Counted from the stretch's first letter, positions 1 to 11,835 are shown. The stretch: DNA of 64,000 nt from Liolophura sinensis (GCF_032854445.1 NW_027018133.1:1-64000); one strand, 5' to 3'. Notes: generated from the sequence alone by a model not told the origin. Numbers and translations are program-made.

Positions 1-851
1 TATTGATCAGATAAGAAAAACCAAAACAGTTAAAACTCGAAAACCAGCATATTTACAAAATAGTATATCTAGAAATCTATATGTATATAACTTTTGATCT
101 ATAAATATTTAAGTCAATTAAATTTATATTTTATGATATAGGCCAATGACCCTCAAATAATTTAAGACAACATCGCCATCAATGCTGTCAAATAAATCAT
201 ATATAGAGTTGACTGTGTAGAATCTTTGCCAAACATGGTAAAAGTCCACAGTCAACCAGGATATGTTTGATGCCATATTGGGCATCACATCCAACACACT
301 CGGGAGCACTGCTCCCATCCAGGATAAAATTGTGTGTTAGACGAGAATGGCCAATACTTCATCTTGTCAAAACTACTTGGTCTCTGCGAGACTTTTCGTT
401 AGTATAAATATTGAATAGCATGCAATTTATTATGGACCTGCAAGTCCCATTCACCCTGCCAAATGCGACGAATATATTTGAGAATATTAGTTTTCACCTC
501 AGTATAAGGAATTGTAACTTTTGTTGATATGGATTTATTTAGGGCAGCCTTTGCCTCCCTGTCCACGACTGTGTTTCCATGGATACCAATATGACTCGGT
601 TTCTAACAGAATATGATATCTTTACCTCTTTTAATTAGTTTTCCCCGTAAGGCTAACATTTCCAGTATTAGTGGATTTTTAAATTTGTTACGCAGCCGCA
701 ACTCAGCCTTGCTGAATTATAAGAGAATTTGTATTTAATTTATTATATTTGCTTAGATCGAATATCAAATTAGGCTGTGGAAGAAGCCATGGAGGAGACT
801 CCGTAAAAGAAACCGGAGCTATGTCCCCACGTTCAATGTTGGCCTACACAG

Positions 852-1005
852 TATGGTCCTTATTTGTATAATTTCTTACATACCTTTGTTTTTGGGAGTT
901 AGTGTTAAACGTTGTTTTGGCACTGGATCTTGCGATTATCGACTTGGAATGCCCTTCACGGACTACGAATGGTATATGAATGCCGGACTTGACGCTTATA
1001 TTTAA
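852..1005 (+). repeat. Fragment of dispersed repeat R1
   Basis: About 150 bp matching, in reverse orientation, the repeat at 14238-14600, 31283-31725 and 33086-33483. Shared landmarks are ttacatacctttg, aacgttgttttgg and the end cgcttatattt. It sits inside LINE A sequence, which resumes at about 1006 (gaagggatcttgtt). The internal part with the gccgggcagac landmark is missing. Confidence 0.75.
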
Positions 1006-1433
1006 CACGAATACCGAACGAAGGGATCTTGTTAAGACATTTAGTATATTTGTCTACATATAATGGATTGACAAGACAGTCGTAGGCTGGGTTTGTTGGA
1101 TGAGCTTTAAGCTTTGTAGCACATTGAGGGCTCAGTTTTATACGCCTGTGATGTAAAGAAGGCTCGTTAGCCTCTATGTATAAACTCTCTACTGGGGAGG
1201 TTCTAATAGCATCAGGGCTGAGCCTCAGACCTTGGTGATGGACTGGATCCAGGATTTTGAAATATGATTTCCTAGCGGAACCGTAAATGATCGATCCATA
1301 GTCCAATTTAGACCTCATCAGAGAACGATATAAATTAAGTAAAATGGATCGGTCAGCAACCCAATGGGTGCTTGACACGGCCTTAATTATATGGAGACCC
1401 TTTGTACATTTAGCTTTAAGCATTTTAATATGA

Positions 1434-1696
1434 TTTTTTTTTTTTGATTGGTGTTTTACGCCGTACTCAAGAATATTTCACTTATACGACGGCGGCCAGC
1501 ATTATGGCGGGTGGAAACCGGGCACAGCCCGGGGGAAACACACGACCATCCGCAGGTTGCTGGCCGATCTTCCCACATACGGCCGGAGAGGAAGCCAGCA
1601 TGAGCTGGACTTGGACTCACAGCGACCGCATTGGTGAGAGACTCCTGGGTCATTACGCTGCGCTAGCGCGCTAACCAACTGAGCCACGGAGGCCTC
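1434..1696 (-). mobile_element. tRNA-derived SINE (family 1) in LINE A, full length
   Basis: Minus-strand SINE. Its head (1696 downward) reads gcctccgtggctcagttgg, a tRNA-like A box, with a B-box-like segment near 1612. A conserved body follows (ccgggctgtgcccggtttcc region) and the end is ggcgtaaaacaccaatc plus poly-A (poly-T on the plus strand at 1434-1445). A perfect 11 bp target duplication ttttaatatga flanks it at 1423-1433 and 1697-1707. It splits LINE A ORF2, so it is younger than that LINE copy. Confidence 0.92.
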
Positions 1697-2733
1697 TTTT
1701 AATATGAGGTATAAAAGATAATTTCTTATAAAATATAACTCCTAAAAAATTTTTTTTCCAACAATCTTTACTGATTTACCATAAAATTTAAGCTCGGGGT
1801 CTAGATGAAGTTTCCGTTTATTACAAAATTGCATACCGACGGTTTTAGACGTAGAAAATCTAAAACCATTGGCCACTGCCCATTTCTCGATATTATTGAG
1901 ACAAAGCTGCAGTTGCCGCCCGATGGACCCCACCCTTACCTTAAACTGACGATCAGATAAAAATTGAGATGTAAATAAAGGTAAGCGACCCTTTAATCCC
2001 ATATCAGAAATGTCTTTTAAAATTCCATATTTCCATGTGGTGTCGTAGGTCTTTTAAAGGTCGAAAAATATGGACACCACATGTTCATTATTAACAAAAC
2101 CGTCACGAATAAAAGTGTCAAATCGAACAAGGTGATCTAAAGTAGATCGACCTTGACGAAAACCACATTGAATATTAGATAAAAGCTTGTTTGTTTCAAG
2201 AAACCACACAAGTTTATCGTTTATCATCCGTTCCATAGTCTTACAGACGCAGCTGGTAAGAGCTATGGGACGGTAATTATTTGGATCAGTATGATCCGTA
2301 CCCGGTTTAGGAACCGGGATAATACACGCCTCCCTCCATGACGGTGGAAAATTACCAGTTATCCAAATATCATTAACCAAGTCTAAGAGAATCTCAATTG
2401 GCTTCGGTAATAAATGGTTCAGAAACTTATAATATACGTTATCTGGACCACATGCAGTATCGTGTGCCTTTTTTAAATGCAGTTTTAAGTTCATCGATAT
2501 TAAAAAGACGATTATAATCGTTTTTTAGATTATAAATTTTTAGAAGAAAAGGGCAATTTAATTTTCTCCATTCTGTTTTTAATATGCTGGAATTCTGAAG
2601 TATAATTCTCATCAGAAGATTTCTTGGAAATTGTTTTGGCTAATTTATTTGCTTTATTACATGGAGAGGTTAATATATTATCTCCATCCTTTAAATGCCG
2701 GATTTTTGCTTTATTATTTTTGCCCTTAAGTTT

Positions 2734-3229
2734 ACCAAGATATAATATGGCTGAAATTATTCAGGCACGTCAAACAGATATCATCACAGGTGGCTTAATC
2801 CTCCTTTGTTTAATGCGATGTCGCTAATCCTCGTGATCTGGATCAGAGATTAAAAAATGGGAGTTAGACTATCACTACGTAAGAAGATTTCTTTCGCACC
2901 TACCGTGAGCAGCACTCAAACAGGTGTTACATTCATTAGAAGCCAGCACCTGCTGGTATTAACTTTTCTTTCACTTTACCAAACTAAAGATAAATTAAAT
3001 TTATTCCCTCTTTGTTTTTTACCCACGAAGCCTTAGCACCAGAGTTTGTATATATTTAAACCATAAATTCCCTTCCCGGCTGTTAAAAAATTTAGTTGGC
3101 CCGTCGAGCTCTCTCAGCGCAACTTCCAACACCCTGGCAAAGATTTCATTTCATTATTACTACTACCTGTAATATATTATTCAATATTGGATATTTTTCG
3201 CGGTAAATTCTTTAAAAAATTAAGTGCTT
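2734..3229. other. Unassigned spacer
   Basis: Between the 5' limit of LINE A copy 1 and the Tc1-containing LINE A copy. AT-rich, with no frame, hairpin or repeat shared with the rest of the window that I could see. Confidence 0.4.
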
Positions 3230-3619
3230 TATAGTATTATCTAGAAAAGTACACTGATACATAACGAACAACTATACTGAACAAAAATATAAACGCAACA
3301 CTTTTGTTATTGCAATATTTCGCAACATACTGCTGTGATTTTTTCTGTATTGTACTGGAGGATTGCCTAGAGCAAAACCCTACACCTGTGTACATTCCAA
3401 TCTCCAAAACCAAAGTGTTGTCGATTTCAAGCCTATTCACCATGTTGGCCATTCAGACAGATGTGGCCCTAGCTGCAGTATTTAGAAATCTGTAAGGTCT
3501 TCCCTGGCACCCCATACCCTCAGGTGTACAAAAGGCCACCCGTACAGCACAGGTTCTGTCATAAGGCTATCATGTCATAACTGCTACGGCTCAGAAGACA
3601 TCATGAAGAATTCCTCACG

Positions 3620-4012
3620 ACGCTAATCGCCCGCACACCCGCCGACCTCGTGTAACGACCCCCGACCAAGACCATAATATTCGCCTCCTCCACCTGTGTG
3701 TCCGTTTCAGGCCAGCCACTGTCATACTAGTGAAACAGTCGGGCTCCATAATAACCACTCAACTTCCTTTAATCGACGGTAACTTGAATGCGGTAGGATA
3801 CCGTGATGAAATTCATTATCCTGCGCCCAGTAGTCGTCCTATTGGTCCGGAGCCATGGGGTAACTTTGAAGCACGACAATGCCCGTCCCCATATTGCTGC
3901 TGTATGCAGAGCATTTCTACAGGCCGAAATCACTCAAGTGCTCGACTGGCCAGCGTATTCACCTGATCTGTCCCCAATTGAACACCTGGTCTCAGACCCC
4001 CCATTAATTTTC
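3620..4012 (+). pseudogene. Tc1-like transposase remnant
   Basis: Fragments of a DDE transposase in more than one frame. Around 3640-3725 is a stretch reading RPRVTTPDQD and IRLLHLCVRFRPATVI. Around 3806-3990 are the landmark KHDNARPHIAAVCRAFLQ, containing the second catalytic Asp, and the hallmark WPAYSPDLSPIEHL with the Pro-Asp-Leu-Ser-Pro signature. The first catalytic Asp region and the C-terminus after the third acidic residue are absent or scrambled. Family transposases are about 340 residues; only about a third survives. Confidence 0.88.
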
Positions 4013-4215
4013 CATAAGCGACAATGTTAACGTTTAGCGCTGTAGCTTAGTCCAAAACATTCCGTGGCTAATAAGCTTTCCCAGCCTGTGAGAAAGCGGC
4101 CATAAAAATCTTGACATAATTTGATTGTCAAAATCTGGACCTTTCCGTGCCGGCATCTGGGAGGGGTGCCTAGCAACGCCCAGGGCACATCACTCGCAGC
4201 CTCATCCCTACTTGC
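3992..4215. repeat. Dispersed repeat R4, copy 1
   Basis: Shares an alignable but diverged stretch with 22428-22630: ccattaattttcca..., tacgtttagtgctgta-like, gcccagcctctgagaaag-like and tctagcaacg-like landmarks in the same order. Identity of the element is unknown. It lies inside the Tc1-like element, so it may be part of that transposon family's right half. Confidence 0.6.
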
Positions 4216-5205
4216 CTCCTTGTGCCCCCTCGCCCAGAATTTAAACTTTCAGCATTAAATCTCATACCTGCCCAACGCTTAGACAATTTACATCACTTTG
4301 ATACCAAGCATGCACCTGTACACCAAAAATGGCAGGGTTGCTGAAAAAAAAGACTGTACACCCTAAAATACACAGAATTAGAAACTCTCCCAAGAAAAGG
4401 AAGTACTAATTAGGTCCTGTGAGATATCCTCTACCGGGCTGCTCGCCGAGTTGCTTTTGGCCCTCACACAGGAATGAGAAAACATTCCGCAAGTCACAAC
4501 CGACAATTTCATCAGGTTCATGCGTCTATGATGTATAGCATTGCAGCAGGCAAACGACTGATATACTGAGTACTGAAGTGTGGAATTTCCCAAACTCACC
4601 CCGTCCGTGTTTCCTAACCTGCTTCAGCGTTACCTTCAGCTGTCCGTTTTCATCAGTTATGGCACTGTATTGCTAAGAGTCCATTTTATGTCCGCCTGAA
4701 AAACTGTATTTAAAGGAATTTGATATCACAGTTAATTTTATCAAAGTATTTGGTGTTGAGTTTATATTTTTGTTCAGTTTATATATTTTATGATATAGGC
4801 AAATGACCTTCAAAAATATTTAATGACAGCCTCGTCAGCGAAAATTCTACGGTCAACAAGGATATTTTTGATACAGTACTAGGCATCACTGCCAACACAC
4901 CCCATCAAGAATAAAAGTGTGTGTAAAAGAAGAATGCCAAATACGACATGTCGTTAAAACTACTTGGTCTCGTCGAGACATGCACCGTGAGTATAAGAAT
5001 TAATTTCATGCAGTTTATTGTGCATAGAGTAGAAAGTTCTATTCACCTTGTCTAAGTCGATGAATGCACTTAAGAATATTGCATGGAAAATCGGATTACG
5101 GGACTTCATATTTCGATATGGGTTTATGGAGTGCAGATTTAGGATCTCTTTCTACGACTGTGTTTCCATGGATACCAAATATGACTTGGTATCCAACAAA
5201 ATATA

Positions 5206-5318
5206 TTTATTTGCTTGACTGGTGTTTTACTTCGTACTAAAGAACATTTTACTTATACGACGGCGGACAGCATCATGGTTGGCGGAAACCGGATAGAGGG
5301 CGGGGGAACCTCACTACA
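5206..5318 (-). mobile_element. SINE family 1, 3' half of a split copy
   Basis: Diverged SINE body and tail on the minus strand (ggtgttttacttcgtac, cttatacgacggcgg). The head half of the same copy is at 5781-5895; an R1 piece and about 200 bp of unrecognised sequence separate them. Confidence 0.75.
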
Positions 5319-5330
5319 GTAGCAATCAAA

Positions 5331-5578
5331 GCGCAAAGCGTTACCTTGTTTAATTGTTATTTGACCTGGGACTCATTCATGGACTACGAATTTGAACTTT
5401 GATATGGAATTCATGCCTGGAATATCAAGTGTCTGCCCGGCATTATTGAAAACTGATGACCGCTTCTCTCTTGTGTGTTACCGGCTTTATTTCCTATTTG
5501 TATAATTTCTTACATACCTTTGTCTTTGGGAGCTAGTGTTATAAACGTTGTTTTGGAAATGGATCTTGCGTAATATAT
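5331..5578 (+). repeat. R1 fragment inserted in a SINE
   Basis: Matches the internal and one terminal part of R1 in reverse orientation (catggactacgaatttg, ccggcattattgaaaac, ttacatacctttg, aacgttgttttgg). The right limit is near ggatcttgcg. The following 5579-5780 has no recognised content. Confidence 0.75.
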
Positions 5579-5780
5579 CACATAAAAATGTTTAAATATA
5601 TTTTACTGAGTTGAACTAGTTTGCTTGACAGCTTTTAATGGCCTTTCACCTGATGCATACTTCATTTTAGTGTTTTGTTTGCCTTTAACAGAACAATGCA
5701 ATATAAGAATACATTCTAACATCACTCAGACAACAGATTTTCTGTTAAAATTAACAGATTAATTTTTTTAGTGTTTCCAG

Positions 5781-5895
5781 GTACTTTGAGAGAGGAAGCC
5801 AGCATGAGATGGACTCGAACTCACAACGACTGCATTGGTGAAATGTTCCTAGGTCCCAGCGCCGCGCTGGCGAGCTACTTCGGGTACAGAGGCTC
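5781..5895 (-). mobile_element. SINE family 1, tRNA-like head of the split copy
   Basis: Minus-strand tRNA-related head. Reverse complement shows a B-box-like gagttcgagtcc (about 5812-5823) and the degenerate end gcctctgtacccg at about 5895. Completes the copy begun at 5206-5318. Confidence 0.75.
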
Positions 5896-6036
5896 TTCCA
5901 ACAGAATATAATGCTCTTAGTCTATTCATTAATATCGTAGGCTAAAGTTTCTCAAATTTTCTGATTTTAAAATTTATTACCCCCTACCGTCAAGAGACAT
6001 GAAAACCAGTCACTGCATATGACTGCCTTCTCGCAG

Positions 6037-9000
6037 AGCTATATTGTGTCGCCCTGGCTGGGGCAGAAAAATTTTCAGGTGAGGGTTGGAGGCCAAGAGA
6101 CTCGCTTCTCTAAAATACTTAGGAATGTTATACAAAAGTCTGTCAAATCAACAACGTTTAAGAAGACATCAGAGTATGTGTTCCACACTCTGATCTCTGT
6201 AGTTTCATTTACAGAGGGGTGCTATCTTTTGAAAAGCAAATGTTCTGTTGTTCATTATAACGCGCGTACCAAAACATATCGTCATGAGTTCGATCCTGAG
6301 CAAAAAACAAAGGCTTATTGCAGACCTGAAAACTAATTCATATATGGCCCATTTAATGAAACATGGTAATTTAGATTTCTTTGCTTTTTGTTTTGGTCAG
6401 CGACGTCGTCTATGTTTGGAAACAGCTTGTGACGTGAGTTTAACCTACAACACTTTATAAGGATGAAAGATATTAAAGCAATTCACTGAATGTGATTACA
6501 AACTAAAACAAACTTTCTAAACGTGGGAATCTTCGAAAAAAATGTTTGCCAAGTATATAAAAGTCAGATAATTTCTCCATCACAGTCACGAAATTTCATT
6601 CGGTTATAAAGATTGCTGATAGAGAACAGAGTGCGGTGAATTCAGCAGTTACATTTATTACCGTGCATCAGTATGTTTGAAGTATGGGGAATAAGGAGTA
6701 CTTTATGACACTTAAACATTATCGCTAAAATGTATCGCTAAATGTACTTGTGAAGTCAATGTTAACAGCTGTTGGTTACGGTTATAGGATCAGACACGTC
6801 CTTACTGCAATGGTGTTGTTAGTGTTATGAATAAAAGGTGAACTTTTAGTAGTTGGTTTATAGATGTACTGGCAGGAAGTCTTTAAATTACTTTCGATTA
6901 AATGATGTTTAGATGACCTGATAAGCTTTTGTAGCACTATTAATATCTGAGGGATTTACAATGGCGGTTATCAGATACTGCTCAAATTGTGTTATGTTCG
7001 ATATAATCAGAGATCTAGTTAAAAGAGAAGATAAACATCCGTTGTGGGCGACTCCATTTTGCCTAAGAACTAGTCCTGACGTCTTCTGTGTTAGGAGGAG
7101 AATTGCTGTCGGAAACTGTCGAAGTGCATCATTTTCCGCTTGACGATCGAAAAACCGGAAAGTAGGACGTAGGTTCCGAGTTTACACGAACAAGCCGGCA
7201 GTTTTAACGACTCTCATTGGCTGAGAGGCAACACACCCCGAGCATAAATTACAGGGTGTTAAAGATGGAAAACGCGATGGATTAGCGATTTATGCCAGCT
7301 TTGCCGTTTACAGGCTTTACGTGTATGGCGAGGAAAAATCGCAAAATTATGCAGCAAGCACCAACAGATAAAAAAATGTGCCCTTTTCAGCCTATAGTGT
7401 CATTCTTTCAAGTTTTCTTCCCCTTTAATTCTTTACAAGTATTTTCGGTTGTGATTTGAATCCGATATTTGCCAATACCCGTTATCTGAATCCTAAAGAG
7501 GAGAGATCCGGTTGAGAAAATCTGATTTCTGATTAAGTTGCCATTTGGAGGTATGTCCCTTGTCCGGTGAATCATTTTGTGACGTTTTATCTGGATGATC
7601 TTAGCTATACAATGTGTTACCATGCAGCGACATGTGGACTGGTACTTTGTTATAAATGTATAACGATGTTATCGCCGGCCCTAATTTTGTCATAAATGTC
7701 CATACTGGGTTAATATATACTCGGCCCCGCTTGCACAGGTATATATAAAAGCTCCTGTCACAATTCTTCACCGACAGACAGTACACTTAAATACCTAACA
7801 GAAAGGCTCGTAAACTCTCAGGCTTTGATGAATCTGGCAATCCATAAAAAACACACTCAGCTAAATTCCAACACATTTATTTGAATAACACAACATCTAA
7901 AAAAACCGTATATTTGGAGGGAAAACAAATATACACAGTAAATCCACGAAATGTGCATGCACATGTGTGTATCGAGAGTTAATCGCTGGAAGCCGATAAC
8001 AGCGTGAAAACCAGGGACCTCTCTGGCGAAACGTAAGCCCGATACACTCGTCCAGGGATAGAAGAACACAGACGAAATCCTGAGTGAAGATTTCATCCAT
8101 GTTCCTGTGACATAGGTCGCAAAGCGACAGCACAATATTAGTTTGTTTTCGCAAACCTCTCGAGTTGCAAGCACCAAAGACACGTCAATCGTTGGATAGC
8201 GGTGCACACAAAACCCTTCTGCGCGGTAAGTCAAGGCTTTTCGGGGCATCTCCCGGGCACGTCACCAGCAGACAAAATGCAGTATGATATAAGAAGAAGA
8301 GATCGTAAATAGGCTGTTATTACACAGAAGGCTAACTGCCTTAGGGCTGTATTCGAAGTATTGTGTGGTTTCCCAGCTCCAAAGTACATCTAATTTGCTA
8401 CAGAATGTACACGTACGTAGTAACGCGTGGAATTATGTAAAATGTTTCCAGTGGATTCCCTAAGCGTACATGTAGGACTGTGTCTACAAATGGTCCACAA
8501 CGCGACCACAGAATAGTACCAAAATTCTGGATACGTAATAAAAAGCTGTAATTACACAACAATATGTAGGAGAACGTGGAATAATTTTGTTGTCTTCTGT
8601 GGGCAGGGCAAACTTAATTTTGTTGATCGTTGGGTATGTTTTAATTTGAACAAATTAAAGACTTCATTACGAATACCACAATGGTGTGCATGAAGTGTGG
8701 GTTAACATGACTGTCGGCTGAATTTAGAAGTCTTTGAGTAGAAGCACTTTTTCGGGGAAAGAGAGAGGATTGGGAGTGATGCCTAAACAAATACATTTTC
8801 CTCAGCATACTGGTATTTGAATTGTACTTTTATGGAACCTTGACAGCCAATTCAGTGACGTGTTTCAATGTTATAGTCATAGTTTTAACCATGCAGCCAA
8901 GAACCACACACTTAGTTTTGTTCCCAAATCGTTTCACTTCAGACAGTAATAAAGTTCTCTCGCTACATGGCACGCGATTGTGATCTTAAGTACGCCTAAG

Positions 9001-9470
9001 AAAATGTCTTAATTGTCTAAAATGTAGACAGCCTATAATGTCCTATAAACAGCATATAATTTCACCCTCTGTCCGTTCTTTTTTATCATAAAAACGTGTT
9101 AACATTAACGTAAAACTGGTTTTCCGACTAGTGTGAAAGAAGAAAAAAGAAACCTACTTCCGGCGATCACACATTTAAACAGTAAACATGTTTAGTGTTT
9201 ATTGTGCAAAAGTGCAAGTAAATGGAAATGCTGTACATTGCTGTATCATTTAGCCGACAGTGATTAAACCGGCCCGCGCACAACATAGCGCCTGTGTAGA
9301 AGGTCAAAACACACTGTTTAGCTTGGCGAGAGATTTTTGTACTGGATTTGAAATGAAAAAGGAAAACTTATGATGGTTCCTCATCACTATCTGTCTAGTT
9401 ACAAGTTAATTCATATATAAATAGTAATACATATTTGCAAGGTTTATAGGCACATTTGTAAGTCCTATTG
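6037..9470. other. No recognised gene or repeat
   Basis: Long stretch without a protein family or window repeat I can name. Frames of 105 codons at 6019-6336 (+) and 130 codons at 7857-8249 (-) exist; neither has a recognisable domain, and 7857-8249 overlaps another open frame. Around 7161-7260 the sequence is more G+C-rich. Host intergenic DNA or very old repeats are equally possible. Confidence 0.4.
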
Positions 9471-9473
9471 AAA

Positions 9474-9594
9474 ACAATAGTTCAAGAAATTTCTTGAACT
9501 ATTGTACTAGGCTGAGTATGAGCTCAGGTCAATTTTCCTACATATTCGAAGGCGAACCTAGGGATGATAATTTACTTCATACTCAGCCTAGTAC
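9474..9594. repeat. Palindrome plus adjacent inverted repeat
   Basis: 9474-9505 is a perfect 32 bp palindrome centred on aaattt with no loop. Immediately overlapping it, 9504-9520 (gtactaggctgagtatg) is perfectly repeated in inverse at 9578-9594 with a 57 bp loop. Both lie at the start of the BEL gag region. Confidence 0.9.
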
Positions 9595-10174
9595 ACGGAA
9601 ATCGCCGCATACTGGACATTCCGGGCCTACGGTTCAAGAACATTTTACCCATGGCCAACATTTAATTCGCCCTTTGCAGTCTGATCATCAGTTCATTCAA
9701 TAACAGCAGGCTATGTTAGATGCCATACATGGGCCCCGAGCTGAGCTGGTAACATTTTACGTTGACCCATTAATGTACTGGACATTCATCAGATCATTCG
9801 AAAGCTGTGTGGATCAGACGGACCTTTCTGACACTGGGAAACTCAATCGGCTGTTCCAATACTGCAGTGGCAAGGCAAGGGAATTAATCAGCTGTTGTGC
9901 CATAATGGAACCTACAGAAGGTTACAATGAAGCTAAGCTTCTGCTGTTTCAGAGATTTGGAAACCAGTTTATAATATCAGAAGCCTGGGTTAACAAGGTC
10001 ACTCAAGGTGAATGCCACAAGCCGAATAATAGACAAGCACTTAGAAAGTTTGCAGATGACGTTTGGAGTTGCCTTTTGACTTTGAGCGCTATGTGTCGTT
10101 TGTGTGAGATTGACAAGCACATCAAAATGGCTCAAATCATATTGAGGTTACCGTCCTTCCTGCAGAGCCAATAG
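9494..10174 (+). pseudogene. BEL/Pao gag remnant (DUF1759-like)
   Basis: A frame open from 9494 to 10174 apart from one stop at 9701-9703; ATG 9713 follows in the same frame. The 153-residue piece after the stop has the hallmark gag core of BEL elements: YVDPLMYWTFIRSFES, KLNRLFQYCSGKARELI and RFGNQFIISEAWV. A second gag-like piece, frame-shifted, covers about 10289-10576. The zinc-knuckle end is degraded. The gag protein would form the cytoplasmic retroelement particle; this copy cannot. Confidence 0.85.
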
Positions 10175-11066
10175 CGGAAGCTCACTGTCAGATGTCTTCG
10201 AGAACAGGGAAACTATTCAGACATCTCTCAACTGGTTGGCTTTATCGAGATAGCATCTCAGGAAGCCACCGACCCCGTCTTTAACGGAATGTTCAGCACT
10301 AAAGTTCCTCACGGCAAGGTAGCAAGCCAGGGGCCCACTTTCTCCAAGTGCAAAGGAGCAGTTTTCAATGTTCAGGCTGTTGGCCAAGATGCCCAACCTG
10401 GAATGCTTGCCTGTCACTTTCGCAGTAGGTTTCATCCCTTGCTAAAAGATGTGACTCATTTTACCAATCACCTGAGAAGAGGTTTGACTTCGTCAAAGGA
10501 CGAAAACTATGTTTTAAATGCTTTTCTCCCAAACACTGATCGAACAACTGCAACAAGGACAGTCCCTGCTCAGTGAAAGGTTGTAACAGGAGTCACTCCC
10601 GGCTGTTGAGTGGTCCTCTTTAAGGTAATAAACACATCGGACAGCTATATCTATCACTTACCACGCTGGAGAAAGAGGACAGCAAATCCGAAGTTATTAC
10701 AGCATCACTTCAGCTAACTGACGGCAGTGGGAGGCAGTCTCTGTTCCTTCCAAAAGTTTTGCAACTCGCATCTCCCAACCGTTGAAGGAAAACGTTGCAC
10801 ATCGGAAATATATACAGAGATGAACGCATTTAACTGACATTCCATTCCCAGCCCGACCAGGCCATTCCAAGGTGTGCATTGTTATTGGACAGGATGTTCC
10901 AGAAGCGCAGACTCCCATCAACATCAGAACGGGTAATGATGCCTTAACTATTCTAGACTGGGCGTTGAATGGACCCACTCATGCCAGTAGTAGAGGCATT
11001 GCTGCTGCCTCGAGCTGTATGCAGGCCGACGTGGAGCTTAGTAGTCAGGTTGTGAACTTCTAGAAA

Positions 11067-11674
11067 TTGGATACCTGTCCGGATACGCCAGACAAGAATC
11101 AGACTATGTCGAAGAACGATAGGAGAGTCATCAGCTTGTGGAAATCAACTTACACCTTAGAAGATGGACATTACCAAGTGAGAATACCGTTTCATATTCG
11201 TGACTTGACTCCTAATCCTAATCTCTCGAATAATTACCTCGTCCCGGAGAGCCACCTCACACTAGGACCGAAACTCTTAAAAGATGCAGAGAAGTCAGCC
11301 AAGTACCAATCGGATATCCATGGTCTGATAACAAAGGGCTATGGTGAAAGGGTTCCTGACACAGAAATCAACTCGGACAAATAGAAGTTTACAGGATGAC
11401 GGTGCACCACTTCGGAGGAGTATGGAGTCCAAATTGCGTCAACTTTGCACTGAAGCTAATAGCGGATACTCTTCAAGAACAGTATGATCCAGATGTCTCC
11501 AAAATTGTTCATAAGAACTTTTACGTCGAAGACTGCCTCAAGTCTCTCTCGACTCCAACCGAAGGCATGGAATTGGAGAGAAATCTGTGTAGCCCCCTGA
11601 ACAAAGGAGGATTTCGGCTCGATAAATGGATCAGCAACGATATGTCGGTATTGCAGTCTATACCAGTGGGCTAA
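11067..11674 (+). pseudogene. BEL/Pao pol fragment (reverse transcriptase)
   Basis: Two abutting frames. 11067-11384 carries a pol region ahead of the RT core (DGHYQVRIPFHIRDL, ITKGYGERVP). 11396-11674 carries the C-terminal RT part typical of BEL elements: HHFGGVWSPNCVNFALK, then KNFYVEDCLKSLST, where the family has the catalytic YVDD-type motif; here it reads YVED. GGFRLDKWISND follows. The intervening fingers/palm region is deleted. Catalytically dead by deletion. Confidence 0.85.
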
Positions 11675-11699
11675 AGAGCTAGAGAGTTAGACGGCCGTA

Positions 11700-11815
11700 A
11701 GTGGGAAGGTCTGCCAACAACCTGCGGATGGTCGTGGGTTTCCCCCGGGCTGTGCCCGGTTTCCACCCACCATAATGCTGGCCGCCGTCGTATAAGTGAA
11801 ATATTCTTGATTTAC
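11700..11815 (+). mobile_element. SINE family 1 fragment (3' half) in BEL pol
   Basis: Plus-strand SINE body from ctgccaacaacctgcgg to cttatacgac-like/gaaatattcttga. No tRNA head; 5'-truncated. Inserted between the two BEL pol fragments. Confidence 0.88.
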
Positions 11816-11835
11816 GACGAGGTATACTTAGCATT

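Larger units (their letters stand above)
124..2520 (-). pseudogene. LINE A ORF2 remnant (reverse transcriptase, RNase H side)
   Basis: Broken ORF2 of LINE copy 1. Reading minus strand, 2494-2054 gives the RT N-terminal half with the finger/palm stretch NNYRPIALTSCVCKTMERM, GFRQGRST and the start of motif A (IFFDL). 2002-1742 and 1423-956 give the thumb and the region ahead of RNase H, including SARKSY and LDPVHHQGLRLS. 318-124 is the very C-terminus. The catalytic YVDD block seen in other copies is deleted here (between about 2040 and 2000). Several frameshifts, a SINE and an R1 fragment interrupt it, so no functional enzyme is possible. Confidence 0.85.
1..2733 (-). mobile_element. Jockey-like LINE, family A, copy 1 (decayed)
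   Basis: Minus-strand non-LTR retrotransposon copy that starts before the window with its 3' UTR and runs 5'-ward to about 2733, where similarity to the better copy at 27206-33085 stops. It carries reverse transcriptase and RNase H/C-terminal remnants. A SINE (1434-1696) and a piece of repeat R1 (852-1005) are inserted in it. Family A is recognised by repeated, alignable segments at 4779-6036, 18860-20240, 27206-33085, 50735-54526 and 62386-62972. The Jockey-like assignment rests on the APE endonuclease plus RT plus RNase H layout seen across copies. Confidence 0.85.
3276..4778 (+). mobile_element. Tc1/mariner-like DNA transposon, decayed
   Basis: Terminal inverted repeats are directly visible. 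The left end actgaacaaaaatataaac at 3276 is matched by the reverse complement at the right end, finishing gttcagt at 4778, and the match extends for about 26 bp. A TA lies at the left edge; the right edge reads tta, consistent with a mutated TA target duplication. It carries a transposase remnant. It is inserted in the 3' UTR of a LINE A copy, whose sequence resumes immediately at 4779. Its right half (about 3992-4215) contains a sequence also found at 22428-22630. Confidence 0.88.
4779..6036 (-). mobile_element. LINE A, second copy (3' end part), nested insertions
   Basis: Resumes right after the Tc1 right end with LINE A 3' UTR and C-terminal coding sequence (tatattttatgatataggc, ccaacacacccc, ttggtctcgtcgagac). 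It continues discontinuously to about 6036 (gtcactgcatatgactgccttct). A short LINE piece left of the Tc1 element (about 3229-3275, tatctagaaa) belongs to the same copy. Interrupted by a SINE that is itself split by an R1 piece. Confidence 0.8.

Noticed and set aside
956-1423. 155-codon minus frame as an independent gene
   Set aside because: It is LINE A ORF2 sequence joined to an R1 fragment; the motifs match other LINE A copies.
1444-1687. Overlapping frames on both strands within 1444-1687
   Set aside because: They lie wholly inside a SINE; the same sequence recurs without conserved frames.
6019-6336. 105-codon plus frame as a gene
   Set aside because: Its first codons are LINE A sequence and the rest has no recognised domain or supporting signal.
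7857-8249. 130-codon minus frame as a gene
   Set aside because: Overlaps another open frame of similar quality; biased composition, no domain, no neighbouring exon signals.
9474-9505. Rho-independent terminator
   Set aside because: Eukaryotic context, AT-rich perfect palindrome without loop or T-run.
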